DNA from: Bacteroides ilei
GTDB taxonomy: Bacteria > Bacteroidota > Bacteroidia > Bacteroidales > Bacteroidaceae
Direction of reading: 5' to 3'
NCBI RefSeq assembly: GCF_900128495.1
Contig: NZ_LT635801.1
Span: 3,370,845-3,434,844 of the forward strand
Length of the DNA stretch: 64,000 nucleotides
Part shown: one piece after another, positions 45,770 to 55,371 of the stretch
Layout of the letters: each line of letters opens with the position of its first letter
Position numbering within the stretch: the first letter of the stretch is position 1
Notes under the pieces: model-generated
Told to the model about the DNA's origin: nothing
Database searches by the model: none
The model's input: the letters and a program-made list of their open reading frames with translations, nothing else
Position numbers and translations under genes: made by a program

Positions 45770-45949
45770 ATGAAAAAGCATAGATACAGAGTTTGGAGGG
45801 CTATGGTACGGAAGGGTGATATACATCTTATTATTCGCTGTCGGATAGATACCGATAATCTTGATGAAGTCCGTTCTCATTATCGTACCCTTTTTACCAA
45901 TAAGGTTTTAATTTCTTTGTGTTATACAGATTTTACACACCATGAATGA
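45770..45949 (+). CDS. Short basic protein (59 residues)
   Basis: A 59-residue frame starting MKKHRYRVWRAMVRKGDIH, 32 bases after the LuxR gene. Its stop overlaps the start of the next gene (ATG at 45942). The overlap chain and the RBS-like purines before the start support a real gene. It is strongly basic at the N-terminus. Function unknown. Confidence 0.5.
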   Translation: MKKHRYRVWRAMVRKGDIHLIIRCRIDTDNLDEVRSHYRTLFTNKVLISLCYTDFTHHE

Positions 45950-46169
45950 ACTGAGTGACAAAAACCGTGATCCGGAAATACAAGCAGAAATATCCGGTAT
46001 CGGTTATCTTTCTCCTCATGGAGAAGCACTGAAAGAGATTGCCAGAGTAGAGCTGGCATTCATTTATGAACATTTGAAGTCTTACACTCCAAATGAACAA
46101 ATCTTCATTCTGGAGTATATGTGTATTAAAATGAATTGGAGAACAGCAGAAATCGAAAATGGACTATGA
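45942..46169 (+). CDS. Small phage protein of unknown function
   Basis: A 75-residue acidic-to-neutral protein (MNELSDKNRDPEIQAEISG...YTPNEQIFILEYMCIKMNWRTAEIE). It lies in a chain of overlapping short genes and its stop overlaps the next start as ATGA. No family is recognised. Confidence 0.5.
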   Translation: MNELSDKNRDPEIQAEISGIGYLSPHGEALKEIARVELAFIYEHLKSYTPNEQIFILEYMCIKMNWRTAEIENGL

Positions 46170-46423
46170 ACAAACTACATAAAATGCATGAATGGGAAAA
46201 CTGTAATCCCGGTTATACCTTCGAACACGTTTTTTATACGGACAAATCTCAGGAGATCCGTAAAATTATCGGTGCGGTGCCGATACTGAAACGGGTACTT
46301 GTAAATGGAATAAAGCAGAATGTTACATGGCGCAGGAGAGTAAGATGGGACGGCTTCGGCCACTGTTATGCTATAAACAGCAACTCTCGGTTGCGTCAGT
46401 ATGATATCCCATTATCCAAATAG
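46166..46423 (+). CDS. Small phage protein of unknown function
   Basis: An 85-residue basic protein from ATG 46166; the TTG-initiated longer frame from 46136 lies inside the previous gene. It has aromatic and Arg-rich segments (NVTWRRRVRWDGFGHCYAIN). It is the last of the chain before the primase gene. No family recognised. Confidence 0.5.
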   Translation: MNKLHKMHEWENCNPGYTFEHVFYTDKSQEIRKIIGAVPILKRVLVNGIKQNVTWRRRVRWDGFGHCYAINSNSRLRQYDIPLSK

Positions 46424-46484
46424 TACCCAGTTTTTATTTACACGACAAATCATCGATATTCGTCGTATCTAAACACTCAAAGAC

Positions 46485-49400
46485 ATGATATCGAATAGTG
46501 ATATTGAAAAAATTCTCGACCGTGCGGACATTGTGGACGTTATATCCGGTTTTGTGGAGCTTAAGCGTGCCGGTGTCCGATATAAAGCCTGCTGTCCGTT
46601 CCACTCAGAAGATACTCCTTCCTTCATGGTGGAACCCGGACGTGGTACTTGGTATTGTTTCGGTGCCTGTAAAGAAGGCGGGAATGTCATTCGGTTTGTG
46701 CAAAAGTACAACCATATGAATTTCCGAGAGGCCTGTCTCTGGCTGGCCGATAAATACGGGATACATATCGACGATGAACAGGAGAAACCTTCAGCCGACG
46801 AGATACGTCGTCAGAAGAAACGCGAATCCATGCAGATCATCAATCAATTTGCAGCCGAAGTATTCCTTCAGAACCTGTCACGTCCGGAAGCAGACGCAGC
46901 ACGTGCCAAGATCCGACAGCGCTGGGGTGATTCATTTCCGGTAGAAATGGGAATCGGATATGCCCTGGCAGACTGGTCCCAGTTATCAGATATGGCAGCA
47001 TCCAAGGGATTGTCATTGGAATTGATGGAAGAAATGGGACTGATCCGTAAAAAGAAAAACGGGGGATACTATGATTTCTATCGTGACCGTATTATGATTC
47101 CAATCCGTGATCGCTTCCGGAATATTATCGGATGGACTGCAAGAGACATGAGTGAAGTAGACGGTACACCGAAATATCTGAATTCCTGTGAAAGTGATTT
47201 GTATCACAAAGGAAGCAGTATTTTCGGTATAGATAATGCAATCCGTCAGGCGGCCAAAGAGGAGAAATTCTATTGCGTAGAGGGGGCACCCGATGTCATG
47301 CGCTTGCAATCCATTGGAGTCAACAATACCATCGCCTCGCTGGGTTCAGCCTGGACTAAAGGGCAGTTTGAACAATTGAAGAGATACGCTACAACGCTGT
47401 GTTTTCTTCCGGACGCTGACCCAAAACCGGTTGACGCCCCATACGGTACCGGCATTGCAGCCGTGATAAAGAGCGGTGTGCTGGCTATGGAGTGTGGTTT
47501 CTCTGTATCCGTACGTGAGATACCACTGGGTGAAGGCAACCAGAAGAATGATCCGGATTCGTATTGTACCAATATCAGCCGCTTCAACCAGCTGGAGGAG
47601 CAGGACTTCATTACTTGGTATGCCGGGTATGCGTTCAATAAAGACGGTACCACCGAAGACAAGAGTGCCGCAGTCAGTCAGATAGCCAAACTCGTGGCCA
47701 TGGTTGGCGATGAGGTCAAAGAAGCCATGTACCTGGCTAAACTGAGAGATACATACAATAACAAGAACCTTTGGTCGATGGCCATCAACCGGGAAAAGAA
47801 GAAGATCAATGAATCCAAGGCCGGTAAATCGCAGGTCATCAACCGGGATCTGCTGGCAAAATACGGTTTCTTTGAATCCAACAACTGCTATTATTCCACT
47901 AACGACGGCAAGGAGTTCCAGTGGTCTAACTTCATCATGCTGCCGATGTTCCATATCAAAGATTCCCTGATGCCTAAACGTCTGTATCGTATCAAGAACC
48001 AGAACCGTCAGGAGGAAATTGTGGAAATGAAACAGGAAGACCTGGTATCTCTCTCCAAGTTCAAGCAGAAGGTCGAGGGATTGGGCAATTATATCTGGCT
48101 GGCCAGTGAAAAAGAAATGACACGCCTGAAAATGTATCTTTATGAACAGACCGAAACGGCTACTGAAATCACCCAGTTGGGATGGCAGCGCAAAGGGTTC
48201 TATGCGTTCGGTAATGGAGTATTTGATACGGAATGGCATCCGGCTGACGAATATGGCATCGTGCGGTTGGGTGAGAAAGGCAATTTTTACCTTCCGGCAA
48301 GTAGTCTGATCTACCGTGATGACGACAAGCTGTTCCAGTTCGAACGTAGGTTTGTTCACCTTAACTACTCTTCCATCAGCCTGAAGGAATACTTTTCCAA
48401 GCTGGTCGGGGTATTCGGTGACAATGCCAAGGTAGGAATCTGTTTCCTGCTGGCTACTTTGTTTCGTGACATTATCACTGGATATACCAAGAGCTTTCCC
48501 ATATTGAACCTGTTTGGTCCCAAAGGATCAGGTAAGTCTGAACTCGGACACAGTCTGATGGCATTGTTCATTATCGAGAACATTCCGCCCAATATCCAGA
48601 ATGCTACCATTCCGGCGTTGGCCGATCTGGTGGCACAATGTGCCAATGCCCTGGTACATATTGACGAGTTCAAGAATAACATTGATATTGATAAGCGCGA
48701 ATACCTCAAAGGACTTTGGGACGGTGCCGGTCGGTCACGCATGAACATGGATCGTGACAAAAAGCGTGAGATAACTGCCGTAGACTCCGGAGTTATTCTG
48801 TCCGGTCAGGAGATGGCAACCGCCGACATCGCTCTGTTCAGCCGTCTGATATTTCTGACCTTTGCCAAATCGGAGTTTACAGAGGAAGAGAAACGCCGAT
48901 ACAACGAGCTGGTAGAGATTCGTAAACGGGGGCTCACTCACTTGACACTCCAGATACTCCGTCACCGAGCGCGGATGGAACAGCAGTTCATCAGCAACTA
49001 TCATACCTGCCTGTCCGACGTATTAGAAGCTCTCGGAGCCGAAAAGGTGGAAGATCGAATCCTTCGCAACTGGATCATACCGCTGGCCGCATTTCGTACG
49101 CTCGAGGGAGTGCTGGATATTCCGTTTTCTTATCCGGATATCCGGCAGGTGACAGTAGACGGTATTCTGCGGCAGAATGCAGAGTGTAAGAGTAACAATG
49201 AACTGGCCAACTTCTGGAATGTGGTATCTTATCTGCAGCAGGATGGCGAAATCTTCATCGAGGGGGATTACCGCATCGAATACCTGAATCGTTTCAAAAG
49301 CAGTCTGATTAAGATTGAACAACAATACCAGGAACCAAAAGCTATCCTGATGATGCGTAAAAACCGTATCTTCATGTTGTATAAAAAGTTCAGCAAGCAG

Positions 49401-49685
49401 GTTGGCGATTCCATACTTCCTGAAGGTTCGCTTATATACTACCTGGAGAACTCCAAGGAGTACATGGGGAAGAAGAACTCTGTCCGCTTCAAGAACATTC
49501 AGCGAGGGGTAGAAGTGCAGAAGGTGGAAACGACTCCTACCGGAGGTATTTCCTACAAGAAAACCTCCACTCCCGATGTGGCCCTTTGTTTCGACTACCG
49601 CATGATTCGCGAAACATATAACATTAATCTTGAGGTAGAGGTAGAAGGGAAAGAAAGTGATGAATTGATAGATGATAATGAATGA
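46485..49685 (+). CDS. DnaG-type primase fused to a phage helicase/ATPase
   Basis: A 1066-residue replication protein. The N-terminal zinc finger (CHC2 type: C37, H40, C58, C62 in CCPFHSEDTPSF and WYCFGACKEGGN) starts it. Then comes a Toprim domain with VEGAPDVMRLQS and LPDADPK, carrying the catalytic Glu and DxD. From ~residue 640 an ATPase follows with Walker A FGPKGSGKSE near residue 680 and Walker B VHIDEFKNNID. The arrangement is that of phage and plasmid primase-helicases. The iteron-like array lies directly downstream. Confidence 0.88.
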   Translation: MISNSDIEKILDRADIVDVISGFVELKRAGVRYKACCPFHSEDTPSFMVEPGRGTWYCFGACKEGGNVIRFVQKYNHMNFREACLWLADKYGIHIDDEQEKPSADEIRRQKKRESMQIINQFAAEVFLQNLSRPEADAARAKIRQRWGDSFPVEMGIGYALADWSQLSDMAASKGLSLELMEEMGLIRKKKNGGYYDFYRDRIMIPIRDRFRNIIGWTARDMSEVDGTPKYLNSCESDLYHKGSSIFGIDNAIRQAAKEEKFYCVEGAPDVMRLQSIGVNNTIASLGSAWTKGQFEQLKRYATTLCFLPDADPKPVDAPYGTGIAAVIKSGVLAMECGFSVSVREIPLGEGNQKNDPDSYCTNISRFNQLEEQDFITWYAGYAFNKDGTTEDKSAAVSQIAKLVAMVGDEVKEAMYLAKLRDTYNNKNLWSMAINREKKKINESKAGKSQVINRDLLAKYGFFESNNCYYSTNDGKEFQWSNFIMLPMFHIKDSLMPKRLYRIKNQNRQEEIVEMKQEDLVSLSKFKQKVEGLGNYIWLASEKEMTRLKMYLYEQTETATEITQLGWQRKGFYAFGNGVFDTEWHPADEYGIVRLGEKGNFYLPASSLIYRDDDKLFQFERRFVHLNYSSISLKEYFSKLVGVFGDNAKVGICFLLATLFRDIITGYTKSFPILNLFGPKGSGKSELGHSLMALFIIENIPPNIQNATIPALADLVAQCANALVHIDEFKNNIDIDKREYLKGLWDGAGRSRMNMDRDKKREITAVDSGVILSGQEMATADIALFSRLIFLTFAKSEFTEEEKRRYNELVEIRKRGLTHLTLQILRHRARMEQQFISNYHTCLSDVLEALGAEKVEDRILRNWIIPLAAFRTLEGVLDIPFSYPDIRQVTVDGILRQNAECKSNNELANFWNVVSYLQQDGEIFIEGDYRIEYLNRFKSSLIKIEQQYQEPKAILMMRKNRIFMLYKKFSKQVGDSILPEGSLIYYLENSKEYMGKKNSVRFKNIQRGVEVQKVETTPTGGISYKKTSTPDVALCFDYRMIRETYNINLEVEVEGKESDELIDDNE

Positions 49686-49807
49686 GATATTATAACTTTA
49701 ATTGATTGTCTGAGAGTGTAAAGGCAGCCGCTGTGAAGTGGTTGCCTTTTTTATTTTCATATCCATTCTTTGGGATGCTCAGGCTATTTCCACGGGGAGA
49801 AAACGGC

Positions 49808-50045
49808 TTCTACACCTTCTACACCTTCTACACTTTCTACAATGTTGAAAAAGAGGTACTTATATATTCTACATACCTTCTACAATCTTTCTACATTTTT
49901 CTACAAATTGAAGAAAAACATAAAACCTTCTACAAAATGTTTCATTTTCTACAAGATTTCTACACTTGTAGAAAACCTAAAATCGTATAAATTGTTGATA
50001 ATCAATATTTATCCGATTTTGTAGAAAGTGTAGAAGGTGTAGAAG
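49808..50045. repeat. TTCTACA iteron-like array, candidate replication origin
   Basis: TTCTACA occurs 11 times on the plus strand between 49808 and 49964 and four times in reverse (TGTAGAA at 49967, 50020, 50029, 50038). The first four are spaced exactly 9 bp apart, as are the last three reverse copies. 49816-49841 and 50020-50045 form a perfect 26-bp inverted repeat. The interval is AT-rich and lies just after the primase-helicase gene. An origin bound by the primase-helicase, or a partition or packaging site, would explain it. The remainder of 49686-50147 shows no other gene. Confidence 0.7.
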
Positions 50046-50147
50046 ACAAAATATGTGTCATAGCTGGAGGAATTCTTTTGGATTCTAATATCAAAAGCCT
50101 TATTTTTGATATATATAATTGAAATCAAACATAAATACTACTTTCCT

Positions 50148-50630
50148 ATGAGCAGCATTGTTTTCTATCTTCGTCTGGAGCCTTATCTTCGGCAATGGCT
50201 TGTCCATTCTTTAGGCGATCCAGTTGTTTTTCCGGCACAAAGTAACGAGAATGCAGTGATTCGACGCTTCCTTCGCAAACGCCCGGAAGACATTCGCCCG
50301 GAGCTGGCAGCTGATGGACTTACTGCCATTTGCATACCCGACAGCAAGGCTAAACCTCCACAGTATTACAATTTCCTCGGCAAAAAAGCTAAAGCTGCCG
50401 TAAAAGAAACAATTGAGGACTTGTTTCGTGCCAATCTTTGGAACGAAATAAGCGATCTGACTCGCCGGAACTGCGGACTTAACAAGACCATTGCTGCCTG
50501 GTGCGAAATGCATGGTATCGATGATGATTATTCCGAAACCGTTCGTCAGAAATATTACCGTATGAGAGATTCCTACAATAAAAAAGGTATCTTTTTAGGT
50601 TCTTTAACCCGAAATCGCACGGACGAGTGA
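50148..50630 (+). CDS. Conserved-looking prophage protein
   Basis: A 160-residue protein from ATG 50148. The frame also opens at a TTG at 50106, which is less likely. It is helical and charged (NENAVIRRFLRKRPEDIRPEL, GKKAKAAVKETIEDLFRANLWNEI, KYYRMRDSYNKKGI). It resembles a DNA- or protein-interacting phage protein but lacks a recognised motif. Confidence 0.55.
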   Translation: MSSIVFYLRLEPYLRQWLVHSLGDPVVFPAQSNENAVIRRFLRKRPEDIRPELAADGLTAICIPDSKAKPPQYYNFLGKKAKAAVKETIEDLFRANLWNEISDLTRRNCGLNKTIAAWCEMHGIDDDYSETVRQKYYRMRDSYNKKGIFLGSLTRNRTDE

Positions 50631-50687
50631 GGCGATTTTAAACAGTACCGTACAACACCGAACACGCATAACCTAACAAAGATAATT

Positions 50688-51104
50688 ATGGTACATTTAA
50701 TTCAGAACATTAGAAAAGTTGAATGTATTGAATCCTATCACTTGCAACATTCAGACATTATAGCCGACCGCGGAGTATGGTTGAATGTCTATCAACAATT
50801 CAACCCAATTTCAACCATCGGGCTGAGTTCAGTAGAGATTTCCGACAAAATCGAGAACAAACAGCGAGTTTTCACCACCAAACTCACCATGTTTCGGACA
50901 GAGAAGCTGTTGCCTGGTTCCAAGAAGTTCTGCTTTAAGGTGACAACCATCACCGGCTCCCAGTTCCTGATCGGATGCGCAGACAAGCCTTATCCGGTCA
51001 TTCAAAATGAAGAGTCATTTCCTTCCGCAGCCAGCGGAAAATCGGGTGTGACAGTTACTGTTACCCTGACTTCTACCATTCCGATGCTTTCCATATTAGA
51101 TTAA
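50688..51104 (+). CDS. Probable phage structural protein of unknown role
   Basis: A 138-residue beta-rich protein (GVWLNVYQQFNPISTIG, VFTTKLTMFRTEKLLPG, SGVTVTVTLTSTIPML). It sits directly ahead of the head protease gene, so it is likely part of the morphogenesis module, but no family was recognised. Confidence 0.5.
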   Translation: MVHLIQNIRKVECIESYHLQHSDIIADRGVWLNVYQQFNPISTIGLSSVEISDKIENKQRVFTTKLTMFRTEKLLPGSKKFCFKVTTITGSQFLIGCADKPYPVIQNEESFPSAASGKSGVTVTVTLTSTIPMLSILD

Positions 51105-51161
51105 GGTCTTTTTATACAATATATATAAGGTATAATATTGCGTAGACTAATTTTCGCTAAT

Positions 51162-52193
51162 ATGGAATATAACCTTATTATTGATTCACACATCGGTCCT
51201 TGGGGATATTCTAAGAATTATATCCGCAGTCAGATGTCAAGTTACAGGAACAAACCTGTCAGTGTGCGTATATCTTCGTTGGGTGGTTCGGTAGATGATG
51301 CGCTAGACATCCGTCAGCAATTTATTGATCACGGGGATGTGACTTGCTATCTTTTCGGTTATGTGGCGAGTGCGGCTACCATCTTGGCTACCGGTGCCAA
51401 GAAAACCTGTATGTCCAAATATGCGTTTTATCTTATTCACAAAGTATCAAATTGGGTAGATGCATGGGGCAATTACAATGCCGACCAGATTCAACAGCTC
51501 ATTGATGATTTGAAGGCTAACAAGCTGGAGAATGATAAGATGGATTTGGTTCTGGCCAATCTTTACGCCAACAAGTGCAAGAAAAAAGTAGATGACATTC
51601 TTCCTGTTTTAAAGGAGGGTCGCTGGCTTACTGCACAAGAAGCACTTGAATACGGATTCATTGATGAAATCGTAGAAGAAGGTTCGAAACTGAACTTCGA
51701 CGACTCGATGAAGACAAAGTTTAACATGTTCCACCTGCCGGCATTGCCCGCCATAGATACCAGGGCACAAAGTCCGGAAGCTGATACAGCTCCCAGCTGG
51801 TTCAATAACTTCGTCAATAAGTTCTTGAAAGGTCATCAGCCGGAAGCTGCACAGACACAAAATAAATCACTTAATCAGTCAAAACAAATGAAAAAGGATT
51901 ATCAGAAAGTCAATTCCATCTTGAAAATCGAGGGTGTGGAAGTTGACAAAGATGGTAAGGTGACGCTTACCGAAGATCAGGTCAAGGCCCTCAATGACCA
52001 CATCGCCAATCTGGAGCAGGAATCTTCTGATAAAGACAATCAGATTTCCGATCTGAAGAAGCGAAATGAGAACCTGCAAAAAAATGATGGTGAGGAAACC
52101 ACACACATCAATGGTGATGAAGGTGAGGATGACGACATTGCAAAACTAAACACTGCTAAAGAATTATTTAACGACGTAAAAGATTTGTTATAA
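51162..52193 (+). CDS. ClpP-like head maturation protease with scaffold-like C-terminus
   Basis: A 343-residue phage prohead protease. Residues ~1-190 are a ClpP/SppA-like serine protease: Ser70 in GYVASAATI, His93 in FYLIHKVSN, and LTAQEALEYGFIDEI near residue 160. The C-terminal ~120 residues are acidic and coiled coil (DHIANLEQESSDKDNQISDL), as in fused protease-scaffold proteins. The start is placed at ATG 51162; a TTG 24 bases earlier adds eight residues. The capsid gene begins two bases after its stop. Confidence 0.82.
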   Translation: MEYNLIIDSHIGPWGYSKNYIRSQMSSYRNKPVSVRISSLGGSVDDALDIRQQFIDHGDVTCYLFGYVASAATILATGAKKTCMSKYAFYLIHKVSNWVDAWGNYNADQIQQLIDDLKANKLENDKMDLVLANLYANKCKKKVDDILPVLKEGRWLTAQEALEYGFIDEIVEEGSKLNFDDSMKTKFNMFHLPALPAIDTRAQSPEADTAPSWFNNFVNKFLKGHQPEAAQTQNKSLNQSKQMKKDYQKVNSILKIEGVEVDKDGKVTLTEDQVKALNDHIANLEQESSDKDNQISDLKKRNENLQKNDGEETTHINGDEGEDDDIAKLNTAKELFNDVKDLL

Positions 52194-52194
52194 G

Positions 52195-53190
52195 ATGGCA
52201 GATACAACAGGATACGTAAAAATTACGGATGAGCAGCTGGCCAAGTCGGCTGTTCGTTATCGAAAAGAATTACTGATGATGCCGGTATTGGCATTGGGTA
52301 CAACATTACAGCACATGACACAAAGACCGGGTGTCCGCGGTAAAGAAGTGGTAGGCGAATTATCTGGCGATATTGAGCTGGGACCTTATGACGAAGGACG
52401 TGAAGATACTGATGGAGTATCTATTAATCCGCGTACATTAGAAACCTTTCTCGGTAGTGTAGTAAAGAAGTTTTCTCCTAACTCTGTATGGCAGACCATT
52501 TATGGCAATCTGATTACAAAAGGAGAGGCTTTGAAAAATGTAGATATTGCCCGTCAGGTGCTGGCTTTCCTGACTGCGAAAATGGGTGGTAACTTGAATG
52601 CTTCTATTTGGAACGCGAAACGTAACGACAGTGGAACCAAGACCAAAGAACTTTTCAATGGTTTTGACACCATTACCAAAACCGAAAAAGACGCAGCTAA
52701 AATCTCTACTGATTTGGGTAATATGTTCACCATCGAAGCAATCAGTAAAGATAATGCCGTAGATGTCTTGAAAGAATTTTACCGTGCAGCTGATCCGGTT
52801 TTGCGTGAAACGCAAACTAAATTGTTTATTCCTCAGGGAGTGTACGATAATTATGTAGACGATTACCAGGCGACTGCGGGGCATGTACCTTATAACACCA
52901 GTTTTGAAAAAACGGTACTCGAAGGTTCCAATGGTCGTTGCGAATTGGTTCCGCTGGCGAATAAGGCAGGTTCGCCGTTCATTCACCTGACAACCAAGAG
53001 CAATATGCTCGTAGGTTTTGGCAATGGTGCCGATGCGGAGAACATTACCGTTGAGAAGCATCATGCATTCAAGCTGGATTACATCGCTACAATGTACTTC
53101 GGTACAGAATTCGAATCAATTTCTAAAGAGCGTCTGCTGGTTGGTACCGTCGACGGTTCAACTCCGGTTGTCGCTGGAATAGGAGGTTAA
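52195..53190 (+). CDS. Major capsid protein
   Basis: A 331-residue protein directly after the head protease. Length, the Gly-rich N-terminal segment, and the helical and beta pattern fit an HK97-type coat protein (QRPGVRGKEVVGELSGD, KFSPNSVWQTIYGNL, GVYDNYVDDYQ, FKLDYIATMYFGTEFE). Position between protease-scaffold and further structural genes supports this strongly. No cleavage site is evident. Confidence 0.72.
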   Translation: MADTTGYVKITDEQLAKSAVRYRKELLMMPVLALGTTLQHMTQRPGVRGKEVVGELSGDIELGPYDEGREDTDGVSINPRTLETFLGSVVKKFSPNSVWQTIYGNLITKGEALKNVDIARQVLAFLTAKMGGNLNASIWNAKRNDSGTKTKELFNGFDTITKTEKDAAKISTDLGNMFTIEAISKDNAVDVLKEFYRAADPVLRETQTKLFIPQGVYDNYVDDYQATAGHVPYNTSFEKTVLEGSNGRCELVPLANKAGSPFIHLTTKSNMLVGFGNGADAENITVEKHHAFKLDYIATMYFGTEFESISKERLLVGTVDGSTPVVAGIGG

Positions 53191-53193
53191 GTT

Positions 53194-53796
53194 ATGGCAG
53201 TAGATTGTGCAAGCAAAGGGATGTACGAATCCCTTTCCTGGTGTCCAGGTCAGACATCGACACCGGGTATTAGACGTAAAGTATACTTTATTCCGAAAAG
53301 TTGGATCGAAAAATGGCCGGCACTTCCGGCGATTGACGGGGCAGAGAGTATGGCTGCTTTGGCAACCTACGAAGGTGACTTTGTTTTGGCTGCCGACAAG
53401 AAATGGCAGTACATTGAATTGCTGACAACGAAGTCGTCCATCAGTGCAGAGTCACAGGGTGAAGTTCCATCTAAGACCTTCCTGAATAAAGCCACGTTGG
53501 TCCATGCTGGTACTGACGAAGAAGCGTCAGGCTTTTGTCGTCAGGCTAATGTCGATGAGCTGATATTTCTGTGCCAGCAGAAGAATGGTAAGTTCCGTGT
53601 ACTCGGCTCTGAAGCTTTTGATCCTTCAGTTACCATTTCTCAAACTTCGGGAGAAGGGGATACCGGTACCGCAGGCACCACTCTCGAGGCACAGTGTACA
53701 GATATTTGCCCGTCACCGTTCTATACGGGTAAAATCGAAACGGAAGATGGCGAAATTTCCGGAGCAGATGGTAGTACCATCCTTCCGGGAGGCTAA
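53194..53796 (+). CDS. Probable virion structural protein
   Basis: A 200-residue protein immediately after the capsid gene. It is beta-rich with a Gly/Thr-rich C-terminus (TGTAGTTLEAQC, GADGSTILPGG). The order suggests a head-decoration, head-completion or tube-like protein. It has several Cys (C5, and at the C-terminus QCTDIC). No family assigned. Confidence 0.5.
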   Translation: MAVDCASKGMYESLSWCPGQTSTPGIRRKVYFIPKSWIEKWPALPAIDGAESMAALATYEGDFVLAADKKWQYIELLTTKSSISAESQGEVPSKTFLNKATLVHAGTDEEASGFCRQANVDELIFLCQQKNGKFRVLGSEAFDPSVTISQTSGEGDTGTAGTTLEAQCTDICPSPFYTGKIETEDGEISGADGSTILPGG

Positions 53797-53815
53797 TTAA
53801 AAAGAGAATACAGTT

Positions 53816-54616
53816 ATGTATATAGATGAACAATTAACTACAGACATGCAAGGCTGGCTCAATACGGAGCCGGCTAAGCGTGACCTGATGAAAGGTGCGG
53901 AAATGGTACTCAAGCTGACCAGGAACCGCATTCTGTTTCAGAATATTTCCCGCAATCCGCAGAAGTTTGCGAGCAAGATTGAGTATGAGCTGAAGAAATA
54001 TCTGGCGATCCGTCTGGACCGCAAGACGATTCAAGATGTAGTCAAGATGGACAAAGAGCTGGTTCCGGCAGTAGCGGAAACGCTGGCCACCTTCCAGCCT
54101 GAAATTAGTTCCGATGACGACATTCCGCAAGAAGCTACTATCGCAAAGGGTAAACGCGCGGATCACGATTCATTGCCCGAAGAGATCCGCCAGCTTTGGG
54201 AAGATAATAAGGCTATCTACTTCCGCCTGAAGCAGACTTTTGAAACATTGAAAACCATGAAGGATGCTCTTCCATGCGACAGGTACGAATACCTGAAGCA
54301 ATTGGAAGAGCTGGATGCCAGATATCGGGATAACATGGACAAGTACGACCATTTCAATCCGGATGCTCAAGGTACCGAAGAGACAAAAGGTGAATCTCCT
54401 GAAGATCCGGCTGAAATGGCAAAGAAAGTCAGTGCAGCCCGCGGTTATCTGTCAGACAACAAAAAGAAACTGGCAGAGCTGAAAGAATCCGGAGATCAGG
54501 AAAAGTACGAGAAGCTGCTGGCTAAGGTACAGCAGAGATACGACTTCCTGATTTCTACTGGAAACAACGTAGGAGAGGACCAGGTGAATGCCTTACGTGA
54601 ATTAGGGTTGAAATGA
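53816..54616 (+). CDS. Helical phage protein of unknown function
   Basis: A 266-residue mostly helical and charged protein (LKKYLAIRLDRKTIQDVVKM, LWEDNKAIYFRLKQTFETLKT, YLSDNKKKLAELKESGDQEKYEKLLAK). The C-terminal part is a probable coiled coil. It overlaps the PLD-like gene by four bases. It might be a scaffold, portal-associated or DNA-handling factor; there is no diagnostic motif. Confidence 0.5.
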   Translation: MYIDEQLTTDMQGWLNTEPAKRDLMKGAEMVLKLTRNRILFQNISRNPQKFASKIEYELKKYLAIRLDRKTIQDVVKMDKELVPAVAETLATFQPEISSDDDIPQEATIAKGKRADHDSLPEEIRQLWEDNKAIYFRLKQTFETLKTMKDALPCDRYEYLKQLEELDARYRDNMDKYDHFNPDAQGTEETKGESPEDPAEMAKKVSAARGYLSDNKKKLAELKESGDQEKYEKLLAKVQQRYDFLISTGNNVGEDQVNALRELGLK

Positions 54617-55113
54617 AACATGTAAACCGATTGCTGAAGCCGTTATCCGATGTGCCGTTACAAGCATACCTGGATAACCGGCTTCAGCTTTTTGATGTAC
54701 TCGAGTACATCCTGTCACAGACCGGACCGGCTAAGGTCTATGTATCCACCTTTTCTACATCCGAAGAGTTCTTGCGCCGGTTGTTTTCGCTTCGCAAACG
54801 GAAGATGATCCTTCACTCCGTTCTGCTTGCTGACCTGAAGGCAGCTCGAAAGACCGTCAACTTGTACACCTTTATGTCTTCCGTATTCGATGACGTGTAC
54901 CTCACGGAAAACCATTCCAAGGTGTTGCTTATCGAGAACGATCGCTGGATGGTTACAGTCGTTACCAGTCAGAACCAGACGCGAGGTAACCGGACAGAAT
55001 GTGCGATGATCACGACACAGCCTGACATCTTTCTCACTTTGCGAGACCAGTTTTCAGAGATTATTAATACCCGAAGCCTACACCTCAATGGAATTCACTT
55101 CAACACAGATTAA
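54613..55113 (+). CDS. Phospholipase D-like (HKD-fold) protein in the packaging module
   Basis: A 166-residue protein. The segment ENHSKVLLIENDRWMVTVVTSQNQT resembles the second half of an HxK motif of the phospholipase D superfamily (His and Lys followed by a Ser/Asn-rich strand as in SSANLT). Only one such motif is seen, so it may be a half-size or inactive member, or act as a dimer. Such proteins include nucleases. Position between structural and terminase genes suggests a DNA-processing role. Confidence 0.5.
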   Translation: MKHVNRLLKPLSDVPLQAYLDNRLQLFDVLEYILSQTGPAKVYVSTFSTSEEFLRRLFSLRKRKMILHSVLLADLKAARKTVNLYTFMSSVFDDVYLTENHSKVLLIENDRWMVTVVTSQNQTRGNRTECAMITTQPDIFLTLRDQFSEIINTRSLHLNGIHFNTD

Positions 55114-55369
55114 CAGAATTAAGGAACTCGCTACGATGCTTACTCCAGTGTCGGATATCGCTGTTTTGATGGACGTAGACGAACGCCGTCTGCGAGAAAT
55201 CATTTCCGACAAGTCCCATCCGGTCAGTATTGCTTACCGTAAGGGGAAAGCCGAAAGAGCTTTGCAGATCCGGCAGAATGAACTGGAACTGGCCGAAGCC
55301 GGTAGCCCGCTGGCGGTACAGCTAGTCGGTTCTTATATCCGAGATATGGATTCCGACGAAGATTTATAA
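55088..55369 (+). CDS. Small HTH-like protein, possible terminase-associated DNA binder
   Basis: A 93-residue protein whose start overlaps the previous gene by 26 bases and whose stop is two bases before the terminase small subunit gene. The N-terminal half has an HTH-like pattern (LTPVSDIAVLMDVDERRLREIISD). It may bind packaging-site DNA. The short length and overlap suggest co-translation. Specific function unproven. Confidence 0.55.
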   Translation: MEFTSTQINRIKELATMLTPVSDIAVLMDVDERRLREIISDKSHPVSIAYRKGKAERALQIRQNELELAEAGSPLAVQLVGSYIRDMDSDEDL

Positions 55370-55371
55370 CT

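Noticed and set aside
49706..49990. A 94-residue open frame rich in FYTFYT repeats
   Set aside because: It is the translation of the TTCTACA repeat array; the periodic composition comes from the DNA motif, not from a protein.
49808..50045. CRISPR array
   Set aside because: The repeat unit is only 7 bases, spacing is 9-53 bp, copies occur in both orientations and no spacers of uniform length or cas genes are present.
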